64,000 nucleotides of DNA, taken from Coleofasciculaceae cyanobacterium (GTDB taxonomy: Bacteria > Cyanobacteriota > Cyanobacteriia > Cyanobacteriales > Xenococcaceae). Below, piece after piece: positions 1 through 8,702 of the stretch. The translations under genes were made by a program, and so were the position numbers. Numbering within the stretch: the stretch's first letter is position 1; every line of letters starts with the position of its first letter. Under the pieces are notes generated by a model that saw only the letters and a list, made by a program, of their open reading frames with translations, made no database searches and had not been told where the DNA came from. The DNA is taken from NCBI GenBank assembly GCA_036703275.1, contig DATNPK010000102.1, positions 62,001 through 126,000 on the forward strand, in the 5' to 3' direction.

Positions 1-934
1 TACGACAGGTTGCTGGACGATTTCCTAGTTGTCTAGCGACATTTTTGATTGCCTGAGTCACGTTTTGTTGGGCTTGTTTTTCCGAAGCGAATTTACCCAA
101 ATTATCTAACTCGATCGCCGCTAATAAAGTACCATACCAAGTACGAAAATCTTTAGCGGTAAAATCTTGTTTGGTTATTTGCTGTAAGTACTCGTTCACG
201 TCTCCCGAATCAACAAAATGTCGCTCGCCAGCTTCATCGTAGTATTTAAAAATTTCATAGCCAGGAATCTCTTGACACTGTTTAATCACTCTAGCTAATT
301 TGCGATCCCTTAGCTCTATTTCGTGTTCTACGCCACTTTTGCCGCGAAACTCAAATTTGATCTTATCTCCTTTAGTTTCAACATGGCGATCGCGCAGAGT
401 AGTTAAGCCATAAGAGCGATTTTTCTGGGCATATTGACTATTACCTACCCTGATTAAAGTATTTTCTAGTAGCTGCACCACCGTTGCCAAAACCTTTTCT
501 CTAGATAAATCATGCTGACGCAAATGCCGTTTTGTAGTTGAGCGAATTAACGGCAGGTGTGCGCCAAACAGCAGCATTCGATTAAACTTATGCTGGGATC
601 GAACTTTACGCCACTCAGGATGATAAAAATACTGTTTGCGTTTTTTAGTATCTTTTCCCGTCGCCTGAAGATGCCCATTAGATAAATGGCAAAGCCATAC
701 ATCCGTTAACGCAGGAGGTATAGACAAAGATTTTAAACGTTTCAACTCTGTTTCGTCGGTAATGCGATCGCCCTTAGCATTTAGATATTTAAAGCCACGA
801 CCAGCTTTTTGACGCTTAATTGTTAAACCATCTGCCCTAACATACTGTAAGCCTGCCATTTTGGCCGACTTCTCAGGCTCTAAATCTAAAGCTTTAAGGA
901 CTTGGCGATCGACTATTTCTTCTACTGCAAACAT
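1..934 (-). CDS. DNA topoisomerase IB, 3' end cut by window edge
   Basis: Eukaryotic/poxvirus-type topoisomerase IB, which relaxes supercoils through a 3'-phosphotyrosine intermediate. I translated it from the ATG at 934 down to base 1 (311 codons, no stop). The N-terminal domain (about residues 1-100) contains the DVWLCHLSNGHLQATGKD stretch. The catalytic domain follows, with the GLTTLRDRH arginine near residue 175, the FRGKSGVEH lysine loop near 200 and the KDFRTW arginine near 260. The frame reaches QLGNRPATCR at the edge, just before the expected histidine and nucleophilic tyrosine, which lie outside the window. The family is patchy in bacteria and occurs in some cyanobacteria. The DUF2945-DUF3140 gene lies directly upstream on the same strand and may share its transcript. 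Family assignment is firm; completeness cannot be judged. Confidence 0.9.
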   Translation of the reverse strand, partial: MFAVEEIVDRQVLKALDLEPEKSAKMAGLQYVRADGLTIKRQKAGRGFKYLNAKGDRITDETELKRLKSLSIPPALTDVWLCHLSNGHLQATGKDTKKRKQYFYHPEWRKVRSQHKFNRMLLFGAHLPLIRSTTKRHLRQHDLSREKVLATVVQLLENTLIRVGNSQYAQKNRSYGLTTLRDRHVETKGDKIKFEFRGKSGVEHEIELRDRKLARVIKQCQEIPGYEIFKYYDEAGERHFVDSGDVNEYLQQITKQDFTAKDFRTWYGTLLAAIELDNLGKFASEKQAQQNVTQAIKNVARQLGNRPATCR

Positions 935-974
935 CGCTTAATAATCACTGATTTGTACAAGGCACAGCTTTGCC

Positions 975-1538
975 CTAACTAACTTCTGACTTCATCGGAT
1001 CGTTGCCCCAATTCATCAACGAATATCGCCAACGAGTCTCTTTAATATCTCCAGAGGGCTTTTGCGCGAGGTGACGATGAACATAGCCGACAACTTTCTT
1101 CATGTGTTTAAAGTCTTTTTTCTTATAGTCTGACTCCTCTTTTTGCAGAATTTTAATAATTTTTTTACCAGATTCACGTCCTTTAATCTTGCCTTGTCGA
1201 TCTTTTTGCCCCACGGAATGACTTTCTTCTGTCTTGAGCCACTGCTTTATTTCCGAGGCTTTCATGTTCACCGCTTCGCAAAAATCAGCCAAAACTTTTT
1301 GTTGCTCTGGCTTAAGCTTAGCTTCATTAGCTAGGGGAGATAAAGACTTGGCTGTATAGGTAGAAACATTGCCTGTATTGTCGTTTTTGACTAAATAACG
1401 AGGTTTACTTTTCGTAGCGGTAATATATTTTCCTTCAACTGTAGTCGGTTCAGTTATCTTCTGAGTAACTTTTCCTGTGGTTTCTCCTCTGCCAACTTTC
1501 CACTTAACGCGATCGCCTCGCTTCAACTTAGTTGCCAT
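975..1538 (-). CDS. DUF2945 (HVA1/TUDOR-like) + DUF3140 fusion protein
   Basis: A basic 187-residue protein with two small domains. Residues 1-70 look like the DUF2945/HVA1 TUDOR-like fold (GDRVKWKVGRGETTGKV, then a strand ending in YTAKSLSPL). Residues 80-187 resemble DUF3140, with a helix FCEAVNMKASEIKQWL and a C-terminal MKKVVGYVHRHLAQ helix and W-R-Y-S-L-M-N-W-G-N-D-P tail. Both families have no settled biochemical role; the TUDOR-like fold and high Lys/Arg content make nucleic-acid or chromatin-like binding plausible, which is inference. It sits 40 bp upstream of the topoisomerase IB start on the same strand, so co-transcription is likely. The ATG at 1538 is the only good start. Confidence 0.75.
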   Translation of the reverse strand: MATKLKRGDRVKWKVGRGETTGKVTQKITEPTTVEGKYITATKSKPRYLVKNDNTGNVSTYTAKSLSPLANEAKLKPEQQKVLADFCEAVNMKASEIKQWLKTEESHSVGQKDRQGKIKGRESGKKIIKILQKEESDYKKKDFKHMKKVVGYVHRHLAQKPSGDIKETRWRYSLMNWGNDPMKSEVS

Positions 1539-1783
1539 AAATTCAATATATCTGTAACTTGTTTGTAACTTAATTTATTGAAATTAATTTGATTATTTAA
1601 TTATTGTTAGTTTGTTGATACAAATGCCTCCCCTTTAAGATTGATCTTGAATAATTCTTAAGATTTAAAATAGTTGCTATTTTGCCCCTTTGGCTGTTTT
1701 AACTTGATTTTACATCCGTAGTAGGATGTATTTTAAATTTAATTTTGGCAAGATAGAGGGAAAATTTCCCACAATTTTTATTT

Positions 1784-2326
1784 ATGGTTAATAAAGCGCA
1801 AAAACGTGCCGTTGGCACATTTCCCACTCGTCAAGATGCCGAAATTGCACTCATCGAATTAAGAGATTCTGGCTTTAATATGGAGCAAATATCAGCGATC
1901 GCCCAAAATCCGCCAGACGAAAAACAATTAGCCGATGTAGAGGTAAAGTCTAGTTCCGAAAGAGCTAAAGATGGAGCAGAAACAGGAGCAATTATGGGGG
2001 CTACCACAGGAGGAATGTTGGGCTTGATTGGTAGTCTTAGTGTGTTGGCTATTCCAGGGGTTGGTTTAGCCACCGAGGTGGCAATATTATTGGGCAATGC
2101 TCTTTTGGGCAGTGGTTTTGGGGCTGCTGGAGGAAGCCTAGTCGGAGCTTTGATTGGCTGGGGGATTCCCGAAGAACAGGCTAAATACTATGAAGAGCTT
2201 CTCTCCCAAGGAGATTACGTGGTTTTGGTTGAAGGAACAGAAGCAGAAATAAAAGGAGCAGAAGCAATCTTGCTTAATCGTAAAATTCGTAACTGGAATA
2301 CTTACGATACTCAGTGGCAACCGTAA
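1784..2326 (+). CDS. General stress protein, YflT-like, with glycine-zipper membrane segments
   Basis: 180 residues. The N-terminus (AVGTFPTRQDAEIALIELRD, residues 9-28) matches the start of the YflT/GS17M heat-induced stress domain, an alpha-beta fold that pairs with the C-terminal strand YVVLVEGTEAEIKGAEAIL. Between them lies a Gly/Ala-rich hydrophobic stretch (about residues 65-125) with repeated GxxxG spacing, typical of the glycine-zipper inserts seen in cyanobacterial relatives. It may associate with membranes. No enzymatic motif is visible and the molecular function is unknown. The gene stands alone between divergent and convergent neighbours with its own 245-bp upstream region. Confidence 0.65.
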   Translation: MVNKAQKRAVGTFPTRQDAEIALIELRDSGFNMEQISAIAQNPPDEKQLADVEVKSSSERAKDGAETGAIMGATTGGMLGLIGSLSVLAIPGVGLATEVAILLGNALLGSGFGAAGGSLVGALIGWGIPEEQAKYYEELLSQGDYVVLVEGTEAEIKGAEAILLNRKIRNWNTYDTQWQP

Positions 2327-2401
2327 GGTTTAATTACATTAAGATTTATCAGCTTCTAGCTTTTTGAACAACGAGTCTAAACGTTATTATTTATTCCTAC
2401 C

Positions 2402-3466
2402 CTAAACCGACTTGGATAAGAGCAAGGTGAAAGTCGATCCCTTGCCCACTTCCGATTCAACCGTAAGTTTTCCCTGGTGAGCATAAATTATTTGTTGGCA
2501 AAGGTATAGCCCTAAGCCTTTGCCCGCCCGCCGATGATTTCCTTGATGATATCTTTGGAACACGGTTTGTTGTTCTTGGGGCGAGATGCCGATTCCTGTG
2601 TCTTCGATTTGGACTATTACCTCAAACTCATTTTGCGTCAGCGATACTTTTACTTTTCCTTTGTCGGTAAACTTGATCGCATTGCCAATTATATTAGTTA
2701 ACACCCGCCGTAATTCTAGGCGATCGCCATTTACAGGTACAACTTTTGACAAATTTGCTTCTAACCGAATTTCTTTTTCGGCTGTTAAGGGTTTAAGTTC
2801 GGTAACTACGTCGGTAATTAGCTGCTCAAGATCTACAGGAATAAAGCTGAGAATTTTTTGCCCCAACTCATAATGATGGGTTTCTAGCAGCTTATTGAGC
2901 ATTTCTAGTAGGTTCTGATTGCTGCTAATAATATTAACAATCGCCTCTTGCTGTTCTCCTGTTACATTTCCAAAGGCTTCTTGCTTGATTAGATCTAACA
3001 TCCGATTAGCGGCTACTAAAGGAGTACGCAGATCGTGAGTCAGGCAAGAAACAAAACTTTCCCGCTGATCGATAGTTTCTTTGAGACGCAGCATCGATCG
3101 CACTCTTGCCTGTAATTCATCAATTTGAAAAGGCTTGCGGACAAATTCATCTGCTCCCGCATCAAGCCCCTCTACTAGGCTAGATTCTTCCCTAGCAGTG
3201 ACTAACAGGATCGGAATGAAGGGAATATTTTTGTCTTGGCGAATTCGTCTGGTTACTTCGTATCCATCCATGCCAGGCATCATCACATCAAGTAAAATCA
3301 GGCTAGGAGGAAATAGTTTGATTTGCTTTAGTGCAGTTTCTCCATTATGAGCTAAAACCACATGATGACCTTCTTGTTCCAAAGCTAGTTGAACCAACAA
3401 AAGATTGTCGGGAATGTCGTCAACTGCCAAAATATAATGATCTTTAATAGTTTTCGTATCAGACAT
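2402..3466 (-). CDS. Response regulator receiver-histidine kinase (REC-HisKA-HATPase)
   Basis: 354-residue cytoplasmic signalling protein with no sensor or membrane segment. The receiver (residues 10-125) has the acidic pair in VDDIPDN, the phospho-acceptor Asp in ILLDVMMPGMDG, the LLVTA threonine and the RKPF lysine. HisKA follows with H-box LTHDLRTPL (about 142). The HATPase domain (230-354) has N-box IIGNAIKFT, G1 DTGIGIS and G2 GKGLGLYL. Its domain order places phosphorylation of the receiver upstream of kinase output. It is the last of three same-strand signalling genes (57 bp from the previous one), so it is probably the distal partner of a relay. The upstream sensor is not in the window. 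Confidence 0.85.
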   Translation of the reverse strand: MSDTKTIKDHYILAVDDIPDNLLLVQLALEQEGHHVVLAHNGETALKQIKLFPPSLILLDVMMPGMDGYEVTRRIRQDKNIPFIPILLVTAREESSLVEGLDAGADEFVRKPFQIDELQARVRSMLRLKETIDQRESFVSCLTHDLRTPLVAANRMLDLIKQEAFGNVTGEQQEAIVNIISSNQNLLEMLNKLLETHHYELGQKILSFIPVDLEQLITDVVTELKPLTAEKEIRLEANLSKVVPVNGDRLELRRVLTNIIGNAIKFTDKGKVKVSLTQNEFEVIVQIEDTGIGISPQEQQTVFQRYHQGNHRRAGKGLGLYLCQQIIYAHQGKLTVESEVGKGSTFTLLLSKSV

Positions 3467-3523
3467 TTCTAATTAGAAACAAAAATATATACCAGCTACC
3501 TTAGATAACTACTATCTATATAT

Positions 3524-4810
3524 TTAAACATCATACCTACGAGGGATTTCTATAATAAAAGTAGAACCCGCTCCTAATTCGCTTTCCAGGGAAATTTTGC
3601 CTCCCATCATTTTGACTAGAGATTGAGTAATAGCCAAACCCAAACCCGTTCCTGAATGCTGTCTGGTAAAACTTTGATCTGCTTGACGAAAAGCCTCAAA
3701 TACTTTGTCTCGATCTTCTGGAGCAATGCCCACGCCTGTATCGCTAACGGCGAGCGCAATTTCTTTTTCGTTTAGTGACCATACTTTAATAAGTATCGAG
3801 CCAGATTCAGTAAACTTAATCGCATTAGATAATAAATTAGTCACAATTCGCTTGACAAAGTTTAAATCTTGAAATACGCAAGGATCTTCTAGTTCGATTT
3901 GCGCTGACAAGGATAATTGTTTCTGCATCGCTAAAGAATTCAGTTCGTTCATGGTCAAATCTACTAAATGAGCCATATTGAACCTTTGCGGATTTGGTTT
4001 GAGTTTCCCTGCCTCAATTTTAGAGAAGTCCAACATTTCGTTAATCATCTCTAGCAAACTTTTACTATTATTAAAAATTCGCTCGATTAAACCTTGTTGT
4101 TGATTAGAGAGGGGATCGGGATACTGACGCAGTAGTAACTGAGAAAAGCCCATAATAGCGTTCATTGGAGTTCGCAGTTCATGGGACATAGTGGCTAAAA
4201 ATTCTGACTTTAGCTTATACGTTTTTTGAAGCTGAATATTTTGTAATTTGATTTGCTGCTGTTGTTCTTCTAGCTCTTGGTTTTTTGAGATTAATAATTC
4301 GTTGCTGGCACGAAGACGCTGGTTGGCTAACTCTACTGCCTGTTCTGCCTGATGAAGGCGAATTGCTCTGTCAATCGACTTGGCTAAGTTGTTCGGTTCA
4401 ATGTTTGATTTTGCGATGTAATCTGCTGCTCCCGCCTTCATTATTTCAACGGCAATTTTTTCATCTCCTTGCCCCGTTAAAACAATCAAGGGCAAATCCA
4501 AGTTTAAAGCTTTAATATCGGCAATCAACTCTAAGCCATCAATATCTGGCAAACGATAATCTAACAGGATTACGTCAAGATGATTTGTGTAGTGTTGTGC
4601 TGTATTAGTAGAGGCTAAACTGCTGCGCTCGAGGCTAAATAAATTACCTAAATTAGCAGACCAATTTCTTAATAGGGTAAGGGCTTGAGTACCGTTTTCT
4701 ACCTCAGTTAGCTCGATGGCGACGCTGGCTTTTCTTAAAGCACGTCTGACAGTCAGGCGATCGACTTCATCATCATCAACTAATAATATTGAGAATTGCT
4801 CTACGCTCAT
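3524..4810 (-). CDS. Response regulator receiver-histidine kinase with coiled-coil linker
   Basis: 428 residues: receiver 1-160, coiled coil 160-205 (Glu/Gln/Leu-rich, NQELEEQQQQIKLQNIQL), HisKA at about 205 (TMSHELRTPMNAIMGF) and HATPase 315-428 (LLSNAIKFT, DTGVGIA, GTGLGLAI). The receiver carries an unusual insertion of roughly 25 residues between the variable helix and the phospho-acceptor strand (VILLDYRLPDIDG), visible as the NLGNLFSLERSSLASTNTAQ segment. The switch lysine sits in IAKSN rather than the usual KP, which is atypical. No membrane helix. It lies between the Rcp-like receiver gene (47 bp upstream) and the second receiver-kinase, forming a probable three-gene transcript. Confidence 0.85.
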   Translation of the reverse strand: MSVEQFSILLVDDDEVDRLTVRRALRKASVAIELTEVENGTQALTLLRNWSANLGNLFSLERSSLASTNTAQHYTNHLDVILLDYRLPDIDGLELIADIKALNLDLPLIVLTGQGDEKIAVEIMKAGAADYIAKSNIEPNNLAKSIDRAIRLHQAEQAVELANQRLRASNELLISKNQELEEQQQQIKLQNIQLQKTYKLKSEFLATMSHELRTPMNAIMGFSQLLLRQYPDPLSNQQQGLIERIFNNSKSLLEMINEMLDFSKIEAGKLKPNPQRFNMAHLVDLTMNELNSLAMQKQLSLSAQIELEDPCVFQDLNFVKRIVTNLLSNAIKFTESGSILIKVWSLNEKEIALAVSDTGVGIAPEDRDKVFEAFRQADQSFTRQHSGTGLGLAITQSLVKMMGGKISLESELGAGSTFIIEIPRRYDV

Positions 4811-4857
4811 TGTAAATTGCCATTTATATTGCTTAATCTCCGATCATTTGGTTAGTA

Positions 4858-5289
4858 CTAAGGCATCTCGCACAAAGTCCAATACTTATTTAAAGCAACC
4901 ATTACCTCAGCAAAATTACCAAAGGTTACGGGCTTAAGGATATAACCAGCAACGTTTAAATTATAAGCTTCAATTCTATCTCGATCTTCATCTGAGGTAG
5001 TCATAACTATTACTGGGGTTCGTTTGAGAACATCATTTTCTCTTATTTCATAAAGGAACTCTAAGCCATTCATTTTAGGCATATTAAGATCTAACAATAT
5101 TAACCTTCTGGTTTCGGGGACTTGAGGAGGCTTGCCATTGCGCGAGCGCAGCATTTCTAAAGCTTCCACACCATTTCCCGCCACATATAAAGGGTTAGTA
5201 ATTTTATGTTTTTTAAATGCTCTTTTGACGTTGATTACGTCAACTTCGTCATCCTCTACCAACAAAATATTGATTATTCTTTCGTCCAT
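4858..5289 (-). CDS. Rcp1-type single-domain response regulator
   Basis: 143-residue stand-alone CheY-like receiver of the Rcp family that partners cyanobacterial phytochromes and related kinases. Visible features are the acidic cluster LLVEDDEVD, the phospho-acceptor in LILLDLNMPKMNG, the VMTTSDEDRD switch threonine and LKPVTF lysine, plus the extended C-terminal helix (FAEVMVALNKYW) that Rcp proteins use for dimerisation. There is no output domain. It is the first gene of the minus-strand set, with a 384-bp upstream region, so the promoter probably lies there. No phytochrome or PAS/GAF kinase is adjacent, so the input kinase must be encoded elsewhere. Confidence 0.85.
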   Translation of the reverse strand: MDERIINILLVEDDEVDVINVKRAFKKHKITNPLYVAGNGVEALEMLRSRNGKPPQVPETRRLILLDLNMPKMNGLEFLYEIRENDVLKRTPVIVMTTSDEDRDRIEAYNLNVAGYILKPVTFGNFAEVMVALNKYWTLCEMP

Positions 5290-5673
5290 ATTTTTGAATT
5301 TATGTCTTAGACATTACTTAAATTCTCTTTACATTAGAAAATGTTGCACAACAGAATACCATCATAGGCTTTTTAGGCTATTCAGCCCTCAGCTAAAGGT
5401 TGTATGTTTTAAAAAAGTAAGCTATAGAAAATAACTTTTACTAAAATAGAGGTAAATAGCAGTTATCACCGCATTTATTAGTTATATATGCTCAAGTTTA
5501 GCTAAATTTTGATTATCGTCGATACTCAGGAATAATGAGTAATAAAAATATAAGAGTTAAGGCTTTGTGGATTAACTCTCGATCTACATCGGCTTGGATT
5601 CTTTAATTACTTTTAGCAGCTAACTAATTGTCATGGATCGAGGCGATCGCGCTTAGTTCCATACCCGATTTAA
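5290..5673. other. Intergenic region between rcp-like gene and hisH
   Basis: This 384-bp space should contain the promoter of the minus-strand signalling set. I see AT-rich sequence and one HIP1-like motif near 5643, but no convincing gene, terminator or repeat island. Confidence 0.4.
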
Positions 5674-6321
5674 TTAGAAACTAGCTACTACATTTTGCTG
5701 ATTTTGAATGAGAGTGACGAAGTTAGATAAAATTTGTAGTCCGTTATCAGAAGATTTTTCAGGATGGAACTGTACCGCCATTAAATTATCACGAGCGATC
5801 GCTGCCGTTACCGTCTGTGAGCCGTGAGTCACCGTAGCAGCATTAATACTTTTGTCTAAAGGATCGACGTAATAAGAATGGACGAAATAGACGTAAGGAT
5901 CGGCGGGTAATTGTTGCCATAAAGCAAGATCAGATTGAATTATTGCTAATTTATTCCAACCCATCTGGGGAATAGTAATTCCTGGTTCACTTTTAAAACG
6001 ACGCACGATACCAGGAACAATGCCTAATCCTCTTTCTGTTCCTTCTGCCGAACCATCAAATAAAATTTGTAGACCTAAACAAATCCCCAAAAAAGGTTTG
6101 TTTATAGCGATCGCCTTTTTGATAGTTTCTTCTAAATTGCGCTCTCGAATATGTCGCATCGCTGGATCGAATGCTCCCACCCCTGGCAACACAACCGCAT
6201 CAGCCGTCAAAATATCTTGAGGAGAATTAGTTATTTGAGGAAATGCACCTGCTTTCTCTAAACCTTTACAGGCAGAATGAAGATTTCCCATATCGTAGTC
6301 AATCACGGCTACGTTGACCAT
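5674..6321 (-). CDS. hisH: Imidazole glycerol phosphate synthase, glutaminase subunit
   Basis: Class I glutamine amidotransferase that hydrolyses glutamine and channels ammonia to HisF, making imidazole glycerol phosphate and AICAR in histidine biosynthesis. The 215-residue length is normal. The start VAVIDYDMGNLHS and VLPGVGAFDPAM are family signatures, the nucleophile is in GICLGLQILFDGS (about residue 80), and the histidine-glutamate pair is in VQFHPEKSS (about 187). The YVHSYYVDP segment is also conserved. hisF is not adjacent; cyanobacterial his genes are commonly scattered. The gene has a single clear ATG and a repeat-containing upstream region. Confidence 0.95.
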   Translation of the reverse strand: MVNVAVIDYDMGNLHSACKGLEKAGAFPQITNSPQDILTADAVVLPGVGAFDPAMRHIRERNLEETIKKAIAINKPFLGICLGLQILFDGSAEGTERGLGIVPGIVRRFKSEPGITIPQMGWNKLAIIQSDLALWQQLPADPYVYFVHSYYVDPLDKSINAATVTHGSQTVTAAIARDNLMAVQFHPEKSSDNGLQILSNFVTLIQNQQNVVASF

Positions 6322-6483
6322 ATTGTTTTCTTCAGATTTAATGACTTCTCATCAATATCTTAAACAACTTCGGAGATTACTGATGATTAGATGTTGGTTA
6401 CTAATTATTCGTGAATTTTAAGTTAATTCTCAATTACGTAACTAAACAATTCAACTCTTTATTATACGTAGTAGCTTAAAGCT

Positions 6484-6640
6484 AAGCGCGAAGTTGCCCT
6501 CATGGTTAAGGGTAAACGTTGCGGGGGTTCACGGTCAAGCCCGTGCATGATTAGCCCTAAAGGATTAGCTCCTTACGTCGCGTCCTCCTTACGTCGCGTC
6601 CTGCGCGTCGCAAACTTCGTAAAAAGAGCTAACAGCTTTT
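6484..6640. repeat. Mosaic hairpin-repeat island A
   Basis: G+C-richer patch in the 358-bp gap between hisH and the next gene. It contains the modules GTGCATGATTAGCCC, CCCTAAAGGATTAGC and two tandem copies of CTTACGTCGCGTCCT. The same words recur in the islands at 8215, 10753, 15395, 29945 and 49750. No ORF with coding character was seen in it. Confidence 0.7.
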
Positions 6641-6679
6641 AAATATATTTGAACTATACTAATTTCCCTGAACCCTATA

Positions 6680-7078
6680 ATGAAACCAACTTTTAAAAAT
6701 AGACTGGCTTGGGAACAAGCTCAAATATTAATGCAGCCTGCAATGTTAAGGGTAGTAGATAATATTCGTAAAGAGATCGAAGCTTCCAACTGGAAAGGAA
6801 CATACAAAGAAGTAACCGAACCTATTCCTGGTTACCATCTTTGTCTATCTCACTCTAATTACCAGGTTGAGGTGGATGTTTGGGAACTTTGTTACAAAGT
6901 TTGTTTTTTACAATACGAGCCAATCCAACATATATTTAGTCAACAAGATGAAGCTGCTTATCCTGTAGAAATAGATACTCGTCTAATCGATGATTTAGGC
7001 GAAGTAGACTGGCAACTATTAGAATCGAAAGCGCAGCAGTCTGTGAGAAAAGTTTTTAGTACTCTTCCAGAGTCATAA
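6680..7078 (+). CDS. Conserved hypothetical protein, 132 aa
   Basis: I do not recognise a named family. The protein is soluble, mixed alpha/beta and acidic, with no signal peptide or membrane segment. Aromatic-rich central strands (GYHLCLSHSNYQVEVDVWEL, then YKVCFLQYEP) suggest a small beta sheet, and the C-terminal part (VDWQLLESKAQQSVRKVF) is probably helical. It ends 30 bp before ygfZ on the same strand, which suggests a shared transcript. The ATG at 6680 is the first in-frame start and the codon use resembles its neighbours, so it is a real gene of unknown function. Confidence 0.6.
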   Translation: MKPTFKNRLAWEQAQILMQPAMLRVVDNIRKEIEASNWKGTYKEVTEPIPGYHLCLSHSNYQVEVDVWELCYKVCFLQYEPIQHIFSQQDEAAYPVEIDTRLIDDLGEVDWQLLESKAQQSVRKVFSTLPES

Positions 7079-7108
7079 GTAGCAAGTATCAGGTAGTAAG
7101 TAACAGTT

Positions 7109-8143
7109 ATGGAATTAAGACAGGTTCAGGAATCAGCAGGAGCAATTTTTGATGAAACAGGAGTTGCTTTGGATTTTAACAATCAGGAGCGAGTTAGAGA
7201 AGCAGTTAATTACGGGGTAGCAATATGCGATCGCTCTAATTGGGGTTTGCTTAAAATTACGGGAGAAGACCGTTTACGCTATTTGCACAATCAAAGTACT
7301 AACGACTTTGAAAAGCTCAAGCCAGGACACGGCTGCGATACAGTATTTGTCACCTCTACGGCACGTACCCTTGATTTGGCAACGGCTTATGTCACCGAAG
7401 ATGCAGTTTTACTCTTGATTTCTCCTAGCCGTCGTGAACAGCTATTGTCATGGCTAGACCGCTTTATTTTTCCCTTTGATCGAGTTGAATTAACGGATAT
7501 CTCGTCAAAATACGTAGTATTTAGCTTGCTTGGGTCACAAAGCAGCACTCTATTAGCTAAACTAGTTGGCGATCCTGTTTCTTTAACTAATTTGGCAGAA
7601 CATCAAATAGTAAGCATCGCCGATGTTCCTGTCAGGGTGGCAATGGGTAGCGGTTTGGCAACCCCTGGCTATACGCTAATTTTAGAGCGCGATCGCGCAG
7701 GAACAGTGTGGTCAAAATTAACTGATAGTGGAGCAGTTCCCTTTGGCGATCGCTTGTGGGAAAGTTTAAGGATCGAACAGGGTAGACCTGTTCCTAATCG
7801 GGAACTAACTGAAGATTATAATCCTTTAGAAGCTGGATTATGGCAGACCATATCTTTTGACAAAGGTTGTTATATCGGTCAAGAAACTATTGCTCGCCTG
7901 AATACTTATAACGGAGTTAAACAAAAGCTTTGGGGTATTAAATTAAGCCAACCTGTTGCGCTCCAAACACCGATTATTTTGAACGATAGTAAAGTCGGCG
8001 TACTAACAAGCTATACCGCTACATCATCTGGTTACTATGGCTTAGGTTATGTTCGTACTAAAGCTGGTGGAGCAGGATTAAAAGTTAAGCTAGGTGACGC
8101 TCAGGGTGAGCTTGTGGCTGTTCCTTTTATAAGACATCAATAG
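7109..8143 (+). CDS. ygfZ: Folate-binding YgfZ/GcvT-like protein
   Basis: 344-residue GcvT-fold protein. Bacterial YgfZ helps maintain certain Fe-S enzymes and tRNA thiomethylation in a folate-dependent way. The diagnostic motif KGCYIGQE, with its invariant cysteine, lies at about residue 252, followed by TIARLNTYNGVKQKLW. The N-terminal region WGLLKITGEDRLRYLHNQ is the usual tetrahydrofolate-domain start. No aminomethyltransferase-specific neighbours (gcvH/P) are present, so YgfZ fits better than GcvT. It follows a 132-residue hypothetical gene by 30 bp and ends next to a repeat island. Confidence 0.88.
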   Translation: MELRQVQESAGAIFDETGVALDFNNQERVREAVNYGVAICDRSNWGLLKITGEDRLRYLHNQSTNDFEKLKPGHGCDTVFVTSTARTLDLATAYVTEDAVLLLISPSRREQLLSWLDRFIFPFDRVELTDISSKYVVFSLLGSQSSTLLAKLVGDPVSLTNLAEHQIVSIADVPVRVAMGSGLATPGYTLILERDRAGTVWSKLTDSGAVPFGDRLWESLRIEQGRPVPNRELTEDYNPLEAGLWQTISFDKGCYIGQETIARLNTYNGVKQKLWGIKLSQPVALQTPIILNDSKVGVLTSYTATSSGYYGLGYVRTKAGGAGLKVKLGDAQGELVAVPFIRHQ

Positions 8144-8214
8144 CAGGCAGCAAATGACAACTAGCTAATGGCCATTGGTGACAAGTTAAGGTTGTGTGTT
8201 GTTTGTCAATTGGT

Positions 8215-8460
8215 TTGTAGCGCACAAAGCGAAGCAATGCTGCGTCGTCGTAAGACTCGTCGGCTTTTGGGTAAGAATATTCTTACCCAAAACACGACGG
8301 GACGATCTGCGCGGGGCGTATAAAGGAGGACACGGGTGGCGAACTTGGTTCGCCACCGTGAGATGTCCGTGTCGCAGCAAAGCTACGACCATATGCGAAG
8401 CGGTATCCTTTAGGACAGCCCCTTGCGTACGCGCTGCGCTAATAGCTAATGGCTAATGGC
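8215..8460. repeat. Mosaic hairpin-repeat island B with a perfect 28-bp palindrome
   Basis: Contains a perfect 28-bp palindrome at 8265-8292 (half-site TTTTGGGTAAGAAT) flanked by CGTCG/CGACG arms that can extend the stem. The shared modules AAGACTCGTCGG, ATCCTTTAGGAC and CGTACGCGCTGCGC are also present. Short open frames on both strands here are by-products of the repeat. The distal end merges into GCTAATG/GCTAATA heptamers (8440-8470). Confidence 0.75.
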
Positions 8461-8512
8461 TAATAGCTCTAATAACTAACGACAACCAGTAAATCATATT
8501 TATCCCAATGGC

Positions 8513-8555
8513 TCAAAAAAAATAATCCCTCAGAAATTAAACTACTCTAAGGGAT
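8513..8555 (-). terminator. Rho-independent terminator of psaE
   Basis: Read on the minus strand, ATCCCTTAGA pairs with TCTGAGGGAT (10 bp with one G-U) around an 11-base loop, and a run of T follows (the A-run at 8514-8522). It lies about 150 bp past the psaE stop codon. The remaining sequence between 8461 and 8702 holds only TAGC-type heptamers and a GTAT microsatellite. Confidence 0.75.
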
Positions 8556-8573
8556 CGATAAAAAGCGTAATTA

Positions 8574-8590
8574 GTATGTATGTATGTATG
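8574..8590. repeat. GTAT microsatellite
   Basis: Four tandem GTAT units plus one base, in the psaE 3' region. Short and probably neutral. Confidence 0.8.
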
Positions 8591-8702
8591 CTTGCTTTCT
8601 TTTACTGCGCTTTTGGGTTGAGTAGACCACACCAGTTTAATCTAAAAAGCTAAGAGCTAAGAGCTAAAAACTAGTTAAATTAGCCTTTGTCTTTTATCCT
8701 AG

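Noticed and set aside
8186-8456. Open frames on both strands in repeat island B
   Set aside because: They follow the repeat and palindrome sequence and have no protein-like composition.
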